Of a stretch of 64,000 nucleotides of DNA, positions 1-12,900 are shown piece after piece. Source of the DNA: Mytilisepta virgata (lineage: Eukaryota > Mollusca > Bivalvia > Mytilida > Mytilidae); NCBI GenBank assembly GCA_028015205.1, contig JAPWFG010000024.1, positions 1,674,001 to 1,738,000 on the forward strand, given 5' to 3'. Numbering within the stretch: position 1 is the first letter of the stretch; each line of letters starts with the position of its first letter. A model generated the notes under the pieces. The model had not been told where the DNA came from and ran no database searches. It worked only from the letters and a program-made list of their open reading frames with translations. Made by a program: the position numbers and the translations under genes.

Positions 1-62
1 AAACGAAACGAACGAAACGGAAAACGAAACGAAACGAAAAACAAAATGAAATGAACGAAAAA
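1..62. repeat. (CGAAA)n-type microsatellite, cut by window start
   Basis: The first 60 bases are imperfect CGAAA/ACGAA pentamers. The complementary form (TTTCG)n lies at 4733-4850. The two may bracket an older inverted structure, but I see no further inverted similarity between their flanks. Confidence 0.8.
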
Positions 63-1914
63 AGAGTTTATCTATGGGATCAACCATTTGATTTTTTTAT
101 TGAGGGGATGGGGACTACGATCTATTAATTTAGTATATCTCATTTAAGGAGTGTGGACTACAGTAAATCATATCCAACTAAGTCAGACATCACGTGACTT
201 TTGTGACGTATACTAGCCGCCATTTTGTATTATATTGCCCCATATAAAAGGCATAGGTGCTTCAATTAAGTTTAATTTTCTCATTAACTTGACCCGTTTT
301 ATAACTTTTGCAAATCAATCCTTGATATTCAAACATATTTCTATCAAACAATGTTGGTCCTAACAGTTTAATTTTTGATTAAATTCCGTCCCTGGAGAAT
401 CGTAAAAAAACGCACCTTTTCTCTTTTCTCGTCATTTCCCCGTTGACTCGATGCTAAATGTACCGATACCCATGTCTACTTGTACAACAAATAAAGAAAT
501 TCCGTAAATAAAATTCAAACTTTGCAACTCGATTTAGTATATTAAAACATATATCTGGCGAAGAATACTACTTAGATCAGTTTAATTTTAGGGCAAATTA
601 CGTCCCACATCGATTTTAAAAAAAGTCAATTTTTCGGGATTTTTCAAAATGGCGGACGGCATCATTTTATACAGACATAATGTCTTTTTAATCGAGGATG
701 TTATTATAGAATTTTTGTGTGATGATGTGGTTATAATAAAAATGGGGGAGACTCATTCTATAGATACTGACATATTACCAGAGACATATTGTTTTATGTC
801 TCGGATGTTACTAATAAAGTATATCCTTTGGTCTTCCTTCAAAATAAGGTTGAAATGTGTTATTTTTTTTACGATTGTTGTGAAATTATTCAAGATGGCG
901 CCCACCCCAATCAGCTTTTACCTTGTCATACCAAAGTAAATATCGTTCATACAAGTAAATAGAATTAATTATATAATATGTCAAATGTTTACAATATATA
1001 ATTACCAAAAAAGATAAATTATTAATTTAAAATAAATTAAAATGTTACTTATCTGACATTTGAAATTATATTTCATCTCTGCATTCAAATTTGTGATCCC
1101 CCACTTATACACAGGCCTCTTTATTAAAATGCTGCATTAATTATACATTGTACCCGTGTGTTGGAACAATAAACATCCGGACAGTCAAGGTACAATATAC
1201 ATGTCAAATCGTTAATTAGTTATAATTACCTGAAACACAACATGTTAATTGTGGAGAACAAATTTCTTTACATGTAATTAAAATTACTCAGATAAAAATC
1301 AAATCAGGGGCTTAAAAAATGAAGAAAAAAAAACTTGCACCATAACCCTTTATTACGTGTTATTATGTACTTTTGCCAATTTGTATAATTGGAGATAAAT
1401 TTCATCTTATAAATTAATGTCACAATTTCAATCCATGTGAAATGTTACTACATATTTCAAATGAAAAGTATTTTAAAGTGAAGACGATGGTTGCATGCTA
1501 TAATCAATACAGAGTTATCGAAGTACGATAAATGCCTGGCATGAACGGGACCAGTACAAGATAATTGGGTAAACAGTCAATAAGTCTAAACAGAGTTACC
1601 TAACCTAATTATGACCGATATAGTTGCTTATGTCAAAAGATGCTACAACCGTAGAAAATTCGCTTTAACTCGCATTGTATAAACTTCATCTGTTGTCACA
1701 CGAAACTCCCATTCCTTTGCTCACTGGAAATCCTGATTAATCTTACTTCGAAAGAAAACCATTTATGAGGGGATCCACGAAATCTGATCATCAAGATTTT
1801 TTTTCCCAAGTTTAGCCTATCAACTAAAACTACAAAACATCCAGATGGTTTTTGTTAAATGAACAACTTTTATTCTTTTGCTTTATTTTAATTATTAGTT
1901 CGTCATGACAATTA
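63..1914. other. AT-rich stretch, no gene seen
   Basis: No convincing coding region, RNA gene or repeat is visible here. A 96-codon open frame starting at 649 is low-complexity and hydrophobic, resembles nothing I know, and is probably chance. Confidence 0.5.
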
Positions 1915-2120
1915 ATGATTGCTTGTCAATACTGCGGTTGTGAGTTCAAATCTCACTTGTGGTGGGGGTTCGACTCCGATCTTAATTGACAAGGATTGCC
2001 AATTCTCCTACCGAAGGTCGGTTGTTCTCTCCGGGTACTCTGGGTTTCTCAACCAATAAAAGATGGCCGCCGCGAAATAGCCAATATGCTGAAAATGGCG
2101 TAAAACACCAACTAAACAAA
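1915..2120 (+). repeat. tRNA-derived SINE relic
   Basis: The left part carries a B-box-like GGTTCGACTCC at about 1967-1978, as expected for a tRNA-type pol III promoter. The middle has the phrase ACCGAAGGTCGGTTGTTCTC followed by CCGGGTACTCTGGGTTTCTC. The right end reads AAAATGGCGTAAAACACCAA, which I recognise as the 3' tail of widespread bivalve SINEs. A clear A box is not visible, so the 5' end is degenerate or truncated and the left boundary is approximate. Confidence 0.65.
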
Positions 2121-4130
2121 AAATTATTATTTCTTTAAATAATCATGTATATTGAAAACGCCTAGTAGGTCTTGGAATGTCTTAGATTAAATTTGTTTGC
2201 ATGGTAACTTCGGAGGGGCCTAGGATTGAGACCCCCTCTGGAATAGTTGCTTCTTCCAGGACAAGGAACAAATTACGGTCCTGCCTTTTGGTCATTTTTG
2301 CATTTTTGAATTTGCTCTTCAACTTTTTGGATGGTTTTGATTTTCAACATTTTAGGCCTTGCCACAACAGATGAGTCGTAAATCGAAGAAATGTGCACAT
2401 CTTGTGCATCAAAATTTGTATCAAAATTTAGTATCACGGAGCAACGTGCGCCCATGTTAACACTGGAGATAATGACCTTTCGCCGTCATATTAAAAAAAA
2501 CAGTTGGAATACTTCAAATTAAGTTCGACAGAAGGAAGATGCCTATTATTTTTCAGTGTCAATGGTTAAGGTAAACGTGACATTTTAGCTTATTTTAGCC
2601 TTGCGGAGTCTGGAGACCATGTTTTTCAACAAGTCTTTTCTTAAGTTGGTAAACATATTCAGTATCATTAATACTAAAGGAAGAGACCGTTTTTTTAGCG
2701 GTAAAAACTTTGAAACCCGAAAATGTTTGAAATGTTTGAGATATAACATATAATAGTGACATTCAGTAGTTCCCAAGTTTGCCCTCAGAATAATTTCTTT
2801 TTCTTACAAAACTGAGTTTTGTGTAAAAATGTTCTGAAAAAAACGCCCGTCATTGGGAAGAGTATTATTCACATGATTATTTTATCCCAGGCTGAACACC
2901 TACATGTACAGCGTATCTGGTCTTCACGTGGCATGTACATGATAAACACTCAGAATGGAATGGTTGTCCCCTGGATTGTCCCCTAAATATTAAAAGACTA
3001 AAGTCCAAGGGAAAGGACAAAGCTTAGGAAACAAACAAAGACATAATGACAATACAAAATTGTTAAAGAAAAAACACATTAAGACTAACGCCACTGTGCA
3101 TCCGCTTACAGCAGATATATATTGCTCTTTTCTGGTACCTATTGCAATAGTATACATGTAGGTGTACCGTAAATGGCAACAGGCTGCAATTAACGGTACA
3201 TTGTACAGTAGCGGCAATTGACGATACACTTCTATTGTTGAGATAATGCATCGAATACCGGTAAATAGCAATATCTGGTATATGGGGATACACAATGAAC
3301 ACGCATCCATAAAATCCATAAAAATGAGCTGCATCAGAAAAATATGAGTCTTCTACTCCTTAAATACACCTGCCGAGATTGTCGCATAAAATTGAAACTG
3401 TGCTATCAATGATATAGGTTTTTATTCGCAATCTCCCTCTTAACATTTTTTTTTAATCTGCAGCATCAGTATTGGTAACAGACTTCAGCTATTCCCCACT
3501 TTTTTTACCTCTCAAATATCGACTCCCTTACGTCTCTGGCGAGAATCGCGGGTTCCTTCTAGTATAACAAACATAACGAACCATGACTTTTCATGGTGAC
3601 AGGTCACAGGTCAAGGTTATAGTGGTATTTTACCTTTTTCCTAAGACCTAGTTGATGGATGTGAACATGTTTAAGATGTCATATTTTTCAACTGATTTGA
3701 ACCAAATTTTGGTATGATTGTTTTCAATTAATACTAAAAGGTTTTGGGTAATTGAGTTCATAGACCAAAGGTCAAGGCAATTGTGACATGTTAGCTTATT
3801 TTACTGCATTCTGAACAAAATGGAGATTTTGTACTACACCAAAGATTAGTAATAAGTATACTGTGTCAAACATTTTTACTGTATCAAATATTAATGCTGT
3901 ATCAAAAATTGTTTTGTTCACGCTTTATTCTTTGTTGTTCGAAAATCTTTCGTATTCTGGCGCCACACTATTTTTTCTATAATAATGAATATATAAGAAT
4001 AAGAATAATTTTATTAGAATTATATCCAAGCAATAGGATTGTCACTAAATCAAATATTAACAGAAATAAACAGTAAACAATACAAACATGCAACATTGGC
4101 TAGGAAAAAAAGTTTGTTGTTAATATTATT
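2121..4130. other. Gene-free stretch with degenerate AGGTCA-type repeat copies
   Basis: Two stretches (about 2530-2690 and 3590-3850) share the phrases TTAGCTTATTTTA, TTAATACTAAA and GTGACAT. The second also has AGGTCACAGGTCAAGG and AAAGGTCAAGG. They look like old copies of a ~165-bp AGGTCA-bearing tandem repeat of the kind seen better preserved at 46.9-47.5 kb. Open frames at 2990-3334 on the minus strand are AT-rich and unsupported. Confidence 0.35.
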
Positions 4131-4138
4131 ATTATAGT

Positions 4139-4183
4139 TTTTAGATAGATAGATAGATTAATATTATTATTATAGTTTTTAGG

Positions 4184-4260
<77 letters not shown>

Positions 4261-4261
4261 C
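4139..4261. repeat. (GATA)n microsatellite
   Basis: About 20 uninterrupted GATA tetramers run from about 4180. They are preceded by a shorter GATA run and a duplicated AT-rich leader (TTAATATTATTATTATAG twice, about 4119 and 4158), so slippage duplicated leader and repeat together. The next ~470 bases, up to 4732, hold nothing I recognise. Confidence 0.95.
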
Positions 4262-4732
4262 AAGGGTCAACAAAAGGCATGTTTTACATAAACATAAACA
4301 TAAACAAATTTATTATTACATGAAATCACAAGTAATTATAGAGTATAACATAAAACGATGCATCACATGAGTAAATTTAAGTTGGTGTTCAGTCAACTGC
4401 AAAAGCACCAAGCATAATGCACAAGAACAAATGCCAAATGCAGAATAATAAACACCGTAAATCAAGAGTTTCAAAGTGCACCCAAATAACTGGAAAATGG
4501 ATGATTCTCTAAAATTAGCATTACCAATATCATATATATACATATAACCAGAGATACAGAAGGAAATGCTACCTACCTCTATTTTTTATATTTATCATGT
4601 TCATTCGAAAATTCATGGAATATACACAATTTGTTAATGTAATGCCATACTTATTACAACTTGCCCCACGTATATATACGACATTTTTTTGTTCTTTAAA
4701 TATCGTTCATTGTGTTCGTTTTGGTTTTTTTT

Positions 4733-4850
4733 TTATTTCGTTTTTAGTTTCGTTCGTTTCGTTTCGTTTCGTTTTGTTCGTTTCGTTTCGTTTCGTTCAT
4801 TTCGTTTCGTTTTTCGTTTCGTTTAGTTTCGTTCATTTTGTTTTGTTTTC
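4733..4850. repeat. (TTTCG)n microsatellite
   Basis: Imperfect TTTCG/TTCGT pentamers, the complement of those at the window start. The open frame across them (4597-4896) is only a translation of the repeat. Confidence 0.85.
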
Positions 4851-4899
4851 GTTTCTTAATTTAGAACAACCCCTCATTTACAAGGGAAAAGTGTAGAAA

Positions 4900-7774
4900 T
4901 TTTAGATTGTTTTGTTTAGATCACTTAACAATTGTGATTTATGATATCTTTAAAAATATTTATTCAGTAAAATCTAGGGAAAAAGTAATTGTTATTCACA
5001 CTGTTCGAGGACGTCATCCGGCAATGTTATATTTTCATAAAATCTACATAAGTAAACAAACACAGTGACCCGTGCAGCTCTTAGTAGTGAAGTTAATTAT
5101 TACTGTCACTTTTCATTAAAATTGTTTATCTTAAAACTAGATTATATACACATTCTTAAAGTTTCGCAGATGTTAGTTAATTATTAACTGTCACAAATAA
5201 TCACAAATATGATGTACATGATATGTTATAACCAGATTTGTAATAGAGTATATATATAATAATTTCTAACAAAATGAATTTACGGCGAAGATTAAACAGA
5301 CTAGCGCTTTCATCCTTCTCGGAACTTCACACACATATATGCACACACAAAAAGTTCAGATTAAACATCAAATTCTGAAGTCATATTAGTCCAGACATAT
5401 TATAATTCCGTATTTATGATTCATTGTGAAATGTAAAAACATCAATTTAACAAAACATGGCGATGGAAGAATTTACTTTCCAATCATATGAACATTTGGA
5501 GAGCAAACTTAAAAAAATATAACGATTGTTGCAATGATGACTACATGTCATTCCATAGCCACTGTGTCCAGTCTCCACATACAAACCAAGAAAAAAGGCA
5601 AAGTTACAGTTTCATCTTGAAGTTCACTGGTAAACAAGAATCGTTGGAAATAACGGTAATTATTTTTTTTCTTAATACGGATCTCCCAGCATGGTTTTCT
5701 GAAAAAGCATGATTTTACCGTGGCAATCTGACAATGCCACGCAACTAGTATCGTGGCCGTCCTCGCTGACAACATCGTGGCAGCTATCGTGGCAGCAAAT
5801 ACATGTCCCAGTGTGATATTAATCAGAAACACTATATGTCGTTTTCTTTTTCAAAAAGAAAATTTCTTTCTCTTTGTTTCAAACATCTGTTTGAATGTGA
5901 ATTTGTTTTTCGTTTCTTTTTGTTTGTCTTGGCATATGCATAACTTTTAATTAAAATGCTATGATTTTAGATTTCGATTCATTTTGCCCCGTGAATCCTG
6001 TTACCCAAGGCTAAAACCAAAGGTATTCAGGTATGTCATTAAATGTATCGATGTTTATTCAGGGCGTATATGGTATGAATAATTTGCCGATCCTTACCTT
6101 AAAAGTGCAAGACTCATTTTAGTAAAAAGACATGTCTATTGCTTCACCTGTATTAATTATAATAATGTAATGGTGTATTGTGTAGCGCACTGGCTACATG
6201 TTATTAATTTTTCTTGTTCAGGTAAATTACGTTTCTGAGAATGTTAGTGTCTTTTTGTGGTGTTGTGAATACATGTACATGTATGAAATTCATCTACCTA
6301 TAGTTTCTCAATAGTTTGTTATGGTCAATTACAGCTAAGGTAGAGTGAATGTCCATAATTGTTCGTTGACTTTTTTTCTTTCCAAACACCTGTTATTTCA
6401 AATTGAGGGTTTTAATTGTCAGCTTATGATTAAAGCGTAGTTTCAAAGAATGATTGTGTTAATTTTAAATATATATCTATCGAATAAATAGTCACAGAAG
6501 GTTTCAGTGGATATTTTAAATATCAAAACATTGCCTATCCATCAGAACTACAAATGTATAATTTCCAAATACAAGCATTACAAGAACCTAAAAAATACGT
6601 TTTGTATTATTCTTTAATCGCGTAATCTTACAATATTTGCATATTTTTGTAAAAACATTCTGATTTTTAAATACCAATAATTATTTGATAAACACTATAT
6701 ACTTTGGATCATAAATGTATTAATTAATCCACCTGTTAATCTACTTTTCAACAAGTTGTTACATAACTTGAAGGAGATTCGCTTGGAATGTCATAAGGTA
6801 ATGGATTAACTTTTGTCACCTGTGTTTATTATACATTTACCTGACCAAAGTTTTTGTTATACAAGTATGTGTATACCTACCTTTATCTGATAGACGTCGA
6901 AGTATATTGTATTGTAGAAGATAAAAACATTAACACATGCAAATGACATGATTAAGTTAAGAAATAATTAACTAAACCAGAACATGTGATTTTTTAAAGA
7001 CGGAACTGAAAATTCTCAAAATTTTCATTGTTGTAATATAAAAATATGCAAAGTATGCAGTATTCTAATTTTAGAAAGGTATCATCGATACCACACCTTC
7101 CTTGTTAAGGGAATAAACAATCAAGTTGATAATACATTGACGTGTTACTTAAAACATATATACCACTTGGTCAAGTTTATTGTCAATCATTCTCTGCAGG
7201 ATGAACCATTTATTTATATTGACACTGTTATTGGACGAAAGTAAAAAAGAACTTTCGATTTCACAGGAAATTAATAACTATGAAAAGATAGGAATTAAAG
7301 CAAATATAAAGTAAATTTATAACACGATTAATAATTTACATTTATTGGTTTTTAACGACAAGAAGTTAAAATTTCTTGCTATAAAACTTTGTTTACTGAA
7401 AAATGAGGGTAAACATATTGATTATTTATTAATTGTTGGTAAATTACGGAAATGTTTTACTCCAGGAGAAGACCGATCATAATAATCTGTATTACCTGAA
7501 ACAAACGTTACCACGATCTGCCACGATATTCTATCGTGTTGGACTGACCGATCACGGTAGCACCGATATATAGTAGCATACCACGGTAAAATAGCGTGGC
7601 AAATAGTAGCCACATTTTTTATCACGACCACGATATATAGTGGCAAATCAGGAAACCACCAAATTATCACGGTATGTTGAAGTAGGTTAAACAATATTTC
7701 TCAAATCAGTTGTAGAACAGAGCTTCAATTATAAAATCACGTTTCTTCTAGAGAATTTTGCTGTCAGTTTGTAG
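4900..7774. other. AT-rich stretch without genes; two ATCGTGG clusters
   Basis: No coding region is supported. Two short clusters of a CGTGGC motif stand out. At 5720-5795 it reads mostly on the plus strand (TATCGTGGCAGC and similar). At 7500-7680 it reads mostly as the complement (CCACGATA). They could be ends of one old element about 2 kb long or two relics of one repeat. The rest shows no structure I can name. Confidence 0.4.
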
Positions 7775-10700
7775 TCCTTTGACTTGTGTAACGTTGGAAA
7801 TCGCATCCACCACTGTATCCGTGCTATATAATGACAAATATAACGTCAAAAATTATATCCACCACTGTAACCGTGCTATATATTGACAAATATAACGTCA
7901 AAAATTACACTCATCACTGTACCCGTGCTATATAATGACAAATAGAACGTCATAAATTACATCCACCACTGTACCCGTGCTATTGATTCCCAATTACGCA
8001 GTCACACTACATCCACCACTGTACCCGTGGTATGTAATGACACATAGAACGTCATAAATTACATCCACCACTGTACCCGTGCTATATAATGACAAATAAA
8101 CGTTATAAACTACATTCACCACTGTACCTGCTATTGATTCCCAATTACGCAATCAAACACACTACATCCACCACTGTAACCGTGCTATACATTCCCAATT
8201 ACGCAGTCATACACTACATTCCCCACTGTACCCGTGCTATATATTGACAAATATAATTTCATAAAATATATCCACCACTGTACCTGTGCTATATAATGTC
8301 AAATAGAACGTCATAAATAACATCCACCACTGTACCCGTGCTATAGATTCCCAATTATGCAGTCATACACTACATTTCTCACTGTACCCGTGCTTTATAT
8401 TGACAAATATAACGTCATAAATTACATCCACCACTGTAACCGTGCATTAGATTCCCAATAACGCAATGAAAATTTACATCCATCACTGTACCCGTGCAAT
8501 AGATTCCAAATTACGCAGTCAAACACTACACCCCCCACTGTACCCGTGCTAGACAATGACAAGTGTAACGTTGGAATATAATGGCAAATAGAACATCATA
8601 AATTACATCCACCACTGTACCGTTCTATATAATGAGAAATAGAACGTCATAAATTACCTCAGCCACAGTACCCGTGCTATATAATGACAAATAGAATTAC
8701 ATGTACCCGTGCTATCCAATCACAAGTGTAACGTTGGAAATTGCATCCACCACTGTACCCGTGCTATATAATGATAAATAGAACGTCATATATTACATCC
8801 ACCACTGTATCCAGGTTATAGATTCTCAATTACGCAGTCATACACTACATCCACCACTGTACCCGTGCCATACATTGACAAATATAACGTCATAAATTAC
8901 ATCCATCACTGTACCCGTGCTACATAATGACAAATAGAACGTCATAAATTACATCCACCACTGTACCTGTGCTATATAATGACAGGTGTAACGTTGGAAT
9001 TTGCATCCACCACTGTACCCGTGCTATACAATGACAAGTGTAACGTTGGAAATTGCATTCACCACTGTACCCGTGCTATACAGTGGCAAGTGTAACGTTG
9101 GAAATTGCATCCACCACTGTACCCGTGCTATATAATGGCAAATTGAAGGTCATAAATTACATCCAGCACTAAACCCTTGCTATATAATGCTAAATAGAAC
9201 GTCATAAATTACATCCACCACTATACCCGTGCTATATAATGCTAAATAGAACGTCATAAATTACATCCACTACTGTACCCGTGCTATATAATGACAAATT
9301 GAACATCATAAATTACAACCACCACTGTACCCGTGCTATAGATTTCTAATTACGCAGTCAATCACTACATCCACGACTGTACCCGTGCTATATAATGTCA
9401 AATAGAACGTCATAAATAACATCCACCACTGTACCCGTGCTATAGATTCCGTGTTACGCAGTCATACACCACATTCAGCACTGTAACCGTGCTATATATT
9501 GACAAATAGAACGTCATAAATACATCCACCACTGTACCAGTGCTATATAGTGCTAAATATAACGTCAAAATTACATTTACCACTGTACCCGTGCATTAGA
9601 TTCGCAATAGTGCGGTGAAACACTACATCCACCACTATACCCTAGCAATAGATTCCCAATTACGCAGTCAAACACTACATCCCCCATTGTACCCGTGCTA
9701 TATTATGACAAATAGAACGTCGTGAATTACATCCACCACTGTACCGGTGCTAGACAATGTCAAGTGTAACATTGGAAATTGCATCCACCACTGTACCAGT
9801 GCTATATAATGTCAAATAGAACATCATAAATTACATCCACCACTGTAACGTTCTATATAATGAGAAATAGAACGTCATAAATTACATCCACCACAGTACC
9901 CGTGCTATACTAGTATATGGGAAAATAGAATTACATTCACCACTATACCCGTGCCATACAATGACAAGTGTAATGTTGGAAATTGCATCCACCACTGTAC
10001 CCGTGCTATATAATTGCAAATAGAACGTGATAAATTACACCCATCACTTTACCCATGCTATATTATGACAAATAAAACGACACAATTTACATCCACCACT
10101 GTACCAGTGCTTTATAATGACAAATGGAACGTCATCTATTACATCCACCACTGTACCGTTCTATATAATGAGAAATAGAACGTCATAATATACATCCATA
10201 GCTTATCCGTGCTATAGATTCCCAATTACACAGTCATACACTACATCCACCACTATACCCGTGCCATACATTGACAAATATAACGTCGTAAATTACATCC
10301 ACCACTTTACCCGTGCTATTTAATGGCAAATAGAACGTCATAAATTACATCCACCACTGTACCGTTCTATATAATAAGAAAAAGAACGTCATCAATTCCA
10401 TCCACCCACCACTGTACCCGTGCTATAGATTCCCAATTACGCAGTCATAAGCTACATCCATGACTGTACCCGTGCCATACATTAACAAATATAACGTCAT
10501 AAATTACATCCACCACTTTACCCGTGCTATTTAATGGCAAAAAGAACGTCATAAATTACATCCACCACTGTATCCGTGCTATATAATGCCAAATAGAACG
10601 TCATAAATCACATCCACCACTCTACCGTTCTATATAATGAGAAGTAGAACGTCATAAATTACATCCACTACTGTATCCGTGCTATAGATTCTTAATTACG

Positions 10701-12350
10701 CAGTCATACAGTACATCCACCACTGTACTCGTGCCATACATTGACAAATATAACGTCATAAATTACATCCACTATTGTACTCGTGCTATACAATGACAAA
10801 TAGAAGGTCATAATTTACATCCACCACTGTACCCGTGCTATATAATGACAAATAGAACGTCATAAATTACATCCACCACTCTATCCGTGCTAAATAATGA
10901 CAAATAGAATGTCGTAAATTACATCCACCACAGTGTCTGTCCTATATTATGGCAAATAGAACGTCATAAATTACATCCACCACTGTACCCGTGCTATAGA
11001 TTCCCAATTACACAGTCATACACTACATCCACCACTGTACACATTCTATTAGATTCCCAATTACGGAGTCATACACTACATCCACCACTGTAACCGTGCT
11101 ATATATTGACAAATATAACGTCAAAAATTACACCCATCACTGTACACGTGCTATATAATGATAAATAGAACGTCATAAATTACATCCACCACTGTACCCG
11201 TGCTATAGTTTCCCAATTACGGAGTCATACACTATATCCACCACTGTACCCGTGCTATGTAATGAATAATAGAAGGTCATAAATTACATCAACTACTGTA
11301 CCCGTGCTATATAATCACAAATAAAACGTTATAAACTACATCCACCAATGTACCCGTGCTATATATTCCCAATTACGCAGTCAAACACACTACATCCACC
11401 ACTGTACCCGTCCTATATATTGACAAATATAACGTCATAAATTACACCCATCACTGTACCCGTGCTATATAATGACAAATATAACGCCACAAATTACATC
11501 CACCACTGTACTTGTGCTATATAAAGACAAAAAGAACGTCATAATTTACATCCACCACTGTACCGTTCTATAAAATGAGAAATAGAACGTCATAAATTAC
11601 ATCCACCACTATATACGTGCTATAGATTCCCAATTAGGCAGTCAAACACACTACATCCACCACTGTACCCGTGCTATACATTGACAAATATAACGCCATA
11701 AATTACATCCACCGCTGTACCCGGGCTATATAATGATAAATAGAACGTCATAAATTACATCCACCACTGTACTCGTGCTATACATTGACAAATATAACGT
11801 CATAAATTGCATCCATCACTGTACCCGTGCTATATAGTGATAAATAGAACGTCATAAATTACATCCACCACTGTACCCGTGCTATCTAGTGATAAATATA
11901 ACGTCATAAATTACATCCACCACTGTACCTGTGCTATATAATGACAAGTGTAACGTTGGAAATTGCATCCACCACTGTACCCGTGCTATATAATGGCAAA
12001 TAGAAGGTCATAAATTACATCTAGCACTAAAGCCGTCTTATATAATGACAAATAGAACGTCATCAATTACATCCACCACTGTACCCGAGCTATAAAATGA
12101 CAAATAGAACGTCATAAATTACAACCACCACTGTTCCCGTGCATTAGATTCCCAATTACGCAGTCAAACACTACATCCCCCATTGTATCCGTGGTATATA
12201 ATGGCAAATAGAACGTCGTAAATTACATCCACCACTGTACCCGTGCTAGACAATATCAAGTGTAACGTTGGAAATTGCATCCACCACTGTACCAGTGCTA
12301 TATAATGTGAAATAGATCATCATAAATGACATCCACCACTGTACCGTTCT
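7775..12350. repeat. 52-bp satellite array, block 1
   Basis: Head-to-tail monomers of about 52 bp. Each holds the core ATCCACCACTGTACCCGTGC followed by one of several ~27-bp halves. Type A contains ATAATGACAAATAGAACGTC, type B ATTCCCAATTACGCAGTCAT, type C ATGACAAGTGTAACGTTGG, and type D has the altered core end GTACCGTTCTATATAATGAG. Monomers diverge by point changes, but spacing is well kept. The array starts abruptly after unique sequence near 7770. Open frames inside it are repeat translations. Confidence 0.97.
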
Positions 12351-12900
12351 TTATTATATAGTAATAAATATTTCCCTGTTTAATCCATTAAAAAAAATTC
12401 TGCAGTATATTCTTGTATTTTACTCCTAACCTTGGTAATATCCGTGAAAAATACTGATGCGTTCCGAACATCGATTTCCATATTTTACTCCTCCCTATCG
12501 TTTGGAAAAATTAAGATGGCGGAGGACGATATCGCCTTCTTATTAAGCAGAGGGGAATTGGTAGAAACCCTCGAACAAGAACAATCGGAGGTTAATAGTA
12601 TTGTCGACAAAAGTGAGGTGAAGGAATTCATCGATGGGCAGAAAAAGAAATCATATTGCACTAGTGCAAATATGACAATATTGTTCCTAGTAAAATATAG
12701 GTATGAATTAGAAAATGTCATTTAAACAAGACAGAATATCACTAGAGGCATAAAATATTTATTACTATATAATAAAAGGGTTATTGCATGAATATTTGTG
12801 AATATAGTTCCTCGCAGTATATCATATTGCACTCGCACGCTCGTGCAATATAACTGCTCGGAACTATATTCACCAATATTCATGCAATAACCCTATAATA
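12351..12900. mobile_element. Hairpin-bearing insertion 1 in the satellite
   Basis: A ~550-bp insertion splits a type D satellite monomer. It opens with TTATTATATAGTAATAAATA TTT at 12351-12373, and the exact 23-bp reverse complement lies at 12753-12775. Immediately after comes a ~116-bp near-perfect palindrome (12778-12893) with arms beginning GGGTTATTGCATGAATATT and ending AATATTCATGCAATAACCC. The satellite resumes at about 12895-12900 with ATATAATGAGAAACAGAACG. Between the inverted repeats lies a short coding fragment. The design fits a non-autonomous or internally deleted DNA transposon. I cannot assign a superfamily with certainty. Confidence 0.7.
12516..12725 (+). pseudogene. N-terminal fragment, possibly of a Crypton-type (tyrosine recombinase) protein
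   Basis: An ATG at 12516 opens 69 codons to TAA. The peptide starts MAEDDIAFLLSRGELVETLE and continues with EVKEFIDGQKKKSYCTSANM. Its acidic start followed by an E-F-I-x-G-Q-K-x-K segment and a helix resembles, from memory, the N-terminus of Crypton-like and related tyrosine-recombinase proteins in molluscs, where a residue block around GQKNKNT precedes a SAM-like helix. No catalytic domain (R..HxxR..Y) is present, so at best this is a truncated remnant carried by the insertion. The open frame extends upstream to 12432, but the ATG in the AAGATGGCGG context is the natural start. Family assignment is tentative. Confidence 0.35.

Noticed and set aside
649..939. 96-codon gene starting in ATGGCGGACGGC
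   Set aside because: Low-complexity hydrophobic content, no domain, and ATGGCGG phrases recur in many repeats of this window.
1950..1985. Intact tRNA gene
   Set aside because: Only a B-box-like motif is present without a foldable acceptor stem or A box; the downstream tail identifies a SINE.
1..4850. A 4.8-kb element bounded by inverted (CGAAA)n and (TTTCG)n
   Set aside because: Only the microsatellites are complementary; the flanking sequences show no inverted similarity and no transposase is present.
4597..4896. 99-codon frame rich in FVSFRFVHFVSF
   Set aside because: It is the translation of the (TTTCG)n microsatellite.
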